A stretch of 64,000 nt of DNA, from positions 90,393,522 through 90,457,521 of the forward strand of contig CM070877.1 in the NCBI GenBank assembly GCA_036365515.1, read 5' to 3'. Positions 63,847 to 64,000 of this stretch are shown here, piece after piece (the first letter of the stretch is position 1; every line of letters starts with the position of its first letter). The DNA comes from Torymus aiolomorphi. Taxonomy: Eukaryota; Arthropoda; Insecta; Hymenoptera; Torymidae. The notes beneath the pieces are model-generated. The model was not told the DNA's origin and ran no database searches. It worked only from the letters and a program-made list of their open reading frames with translations. A program made the position numbers and the translations under genes.

Positions 63847-64000
63847 TTTACTTAAGCGCCTTTATATATTTAATTTTATTCACGGTGTTCAATTTATTTA
63901 ATTCTTTCACAGTTATGCATGTTACCGCTTTCATTTGTTTAGTGTAAAATTTATTTACGCTTGCGCTTTAGTACGTAACTGGTCTTATTTTCCTTAAACT
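63847..64000. other. upstream flank of the gag, no feature seen
   Basis: AT-rich sequence just 5' of the gag start on the minus strand, possibly leader of the LTR element. Confidence 0.4.

Overview
This window is eukaryotic and almost entirely repetitive. It shows satellite arrays, foldback (inverted-repeat) DNA elements, non-LTR retrotransposons, Penelope-like elements (PLEs) and Ty3/Gypsy LTR elements, most of them decayed and nested in one another. I could not support a single ordinary host gene, tRNA, rRNA, CRISPR or bacterial operon. The mix (R1-type LINEs with three-knuckle ORF1, GIY-YIG Penelope elements, Gypsy, long foldbacks) fits an arthropod, probably an insect. A parasitoid wasp is a guess only, because no host gene is present to test it. 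The setting looks like heterochromatin or a low-recombination accessory region.

Layout, left third (1-24 kb): a 90-bp (30-codon) minisatellite; a 1.36-kb foldback; a 42-bp array of small palindromes; a second, inverted patch of the 90-bp family; a 548-bp foldback; four copies of a 323-bp satellite; then a 313-bp satellite. An 11.1-kb element (6552-17670) splits the 313-bp satellite. Its terminal inverted repeats are themselves arrays of a 174-bp unit (about 6 copies left, about 17 right). Inside it sits a smaller inverted-repeat transposon carrying a decayed transposase-like gene. More foldbacks and a broken LINE follow.

Middle (24-41 kb): a Gypsy-type LTR element that kept only a gag-like frame; a 535-bp palindrome built from nested 10-bp palindromes; two R1-clade LINEs on the minus strand. 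One LINE is nearly complete, with an intact ORF1 and an RT whose motif A aspartate is glycine. The other has lost its whole RT by internal deletion. Next comes a 1.64-kb foldback rich in TCAAGGTCA sites.

Right third (41.7-64 kb) is a nest of mobile elements. A Penelope-like element (PLE-A, 41692-60426) has an inverted truncated copy joined to a forward copy. A second, composite Penelope-like element (PLE-B, 43198-49562) lies inside the inverted copy, flanked by a near-perfect 13-bp duplication. A Gypsy element (50654-59202) lies inside the forward copy, with an unusual 27-bp flanking duplication and a shortened 3' LTR. The Gypsy gag and pol are broken, but a third ORF downstream of pol is open and codes for a charged coiled-coil protein. 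Hammerhead-ribozyme-like motifs mark the PLE ends. The window closes with a decayed minus-strand LTR-element gag, itself split by another foldback.

Functionally the genes form self-mobilisation modules (gag/ORF1 for RNA binding, APE or GIY-YIG endonucleases, RT, RNase H, integrase) rather than a cellular pathway. The least-explained items are the 11-kb element with satellite-built ends, the extra ORF of the Gypsy element, the transposase-like family inside the 10.7-12.3 kb transposon, and the palindrome families.
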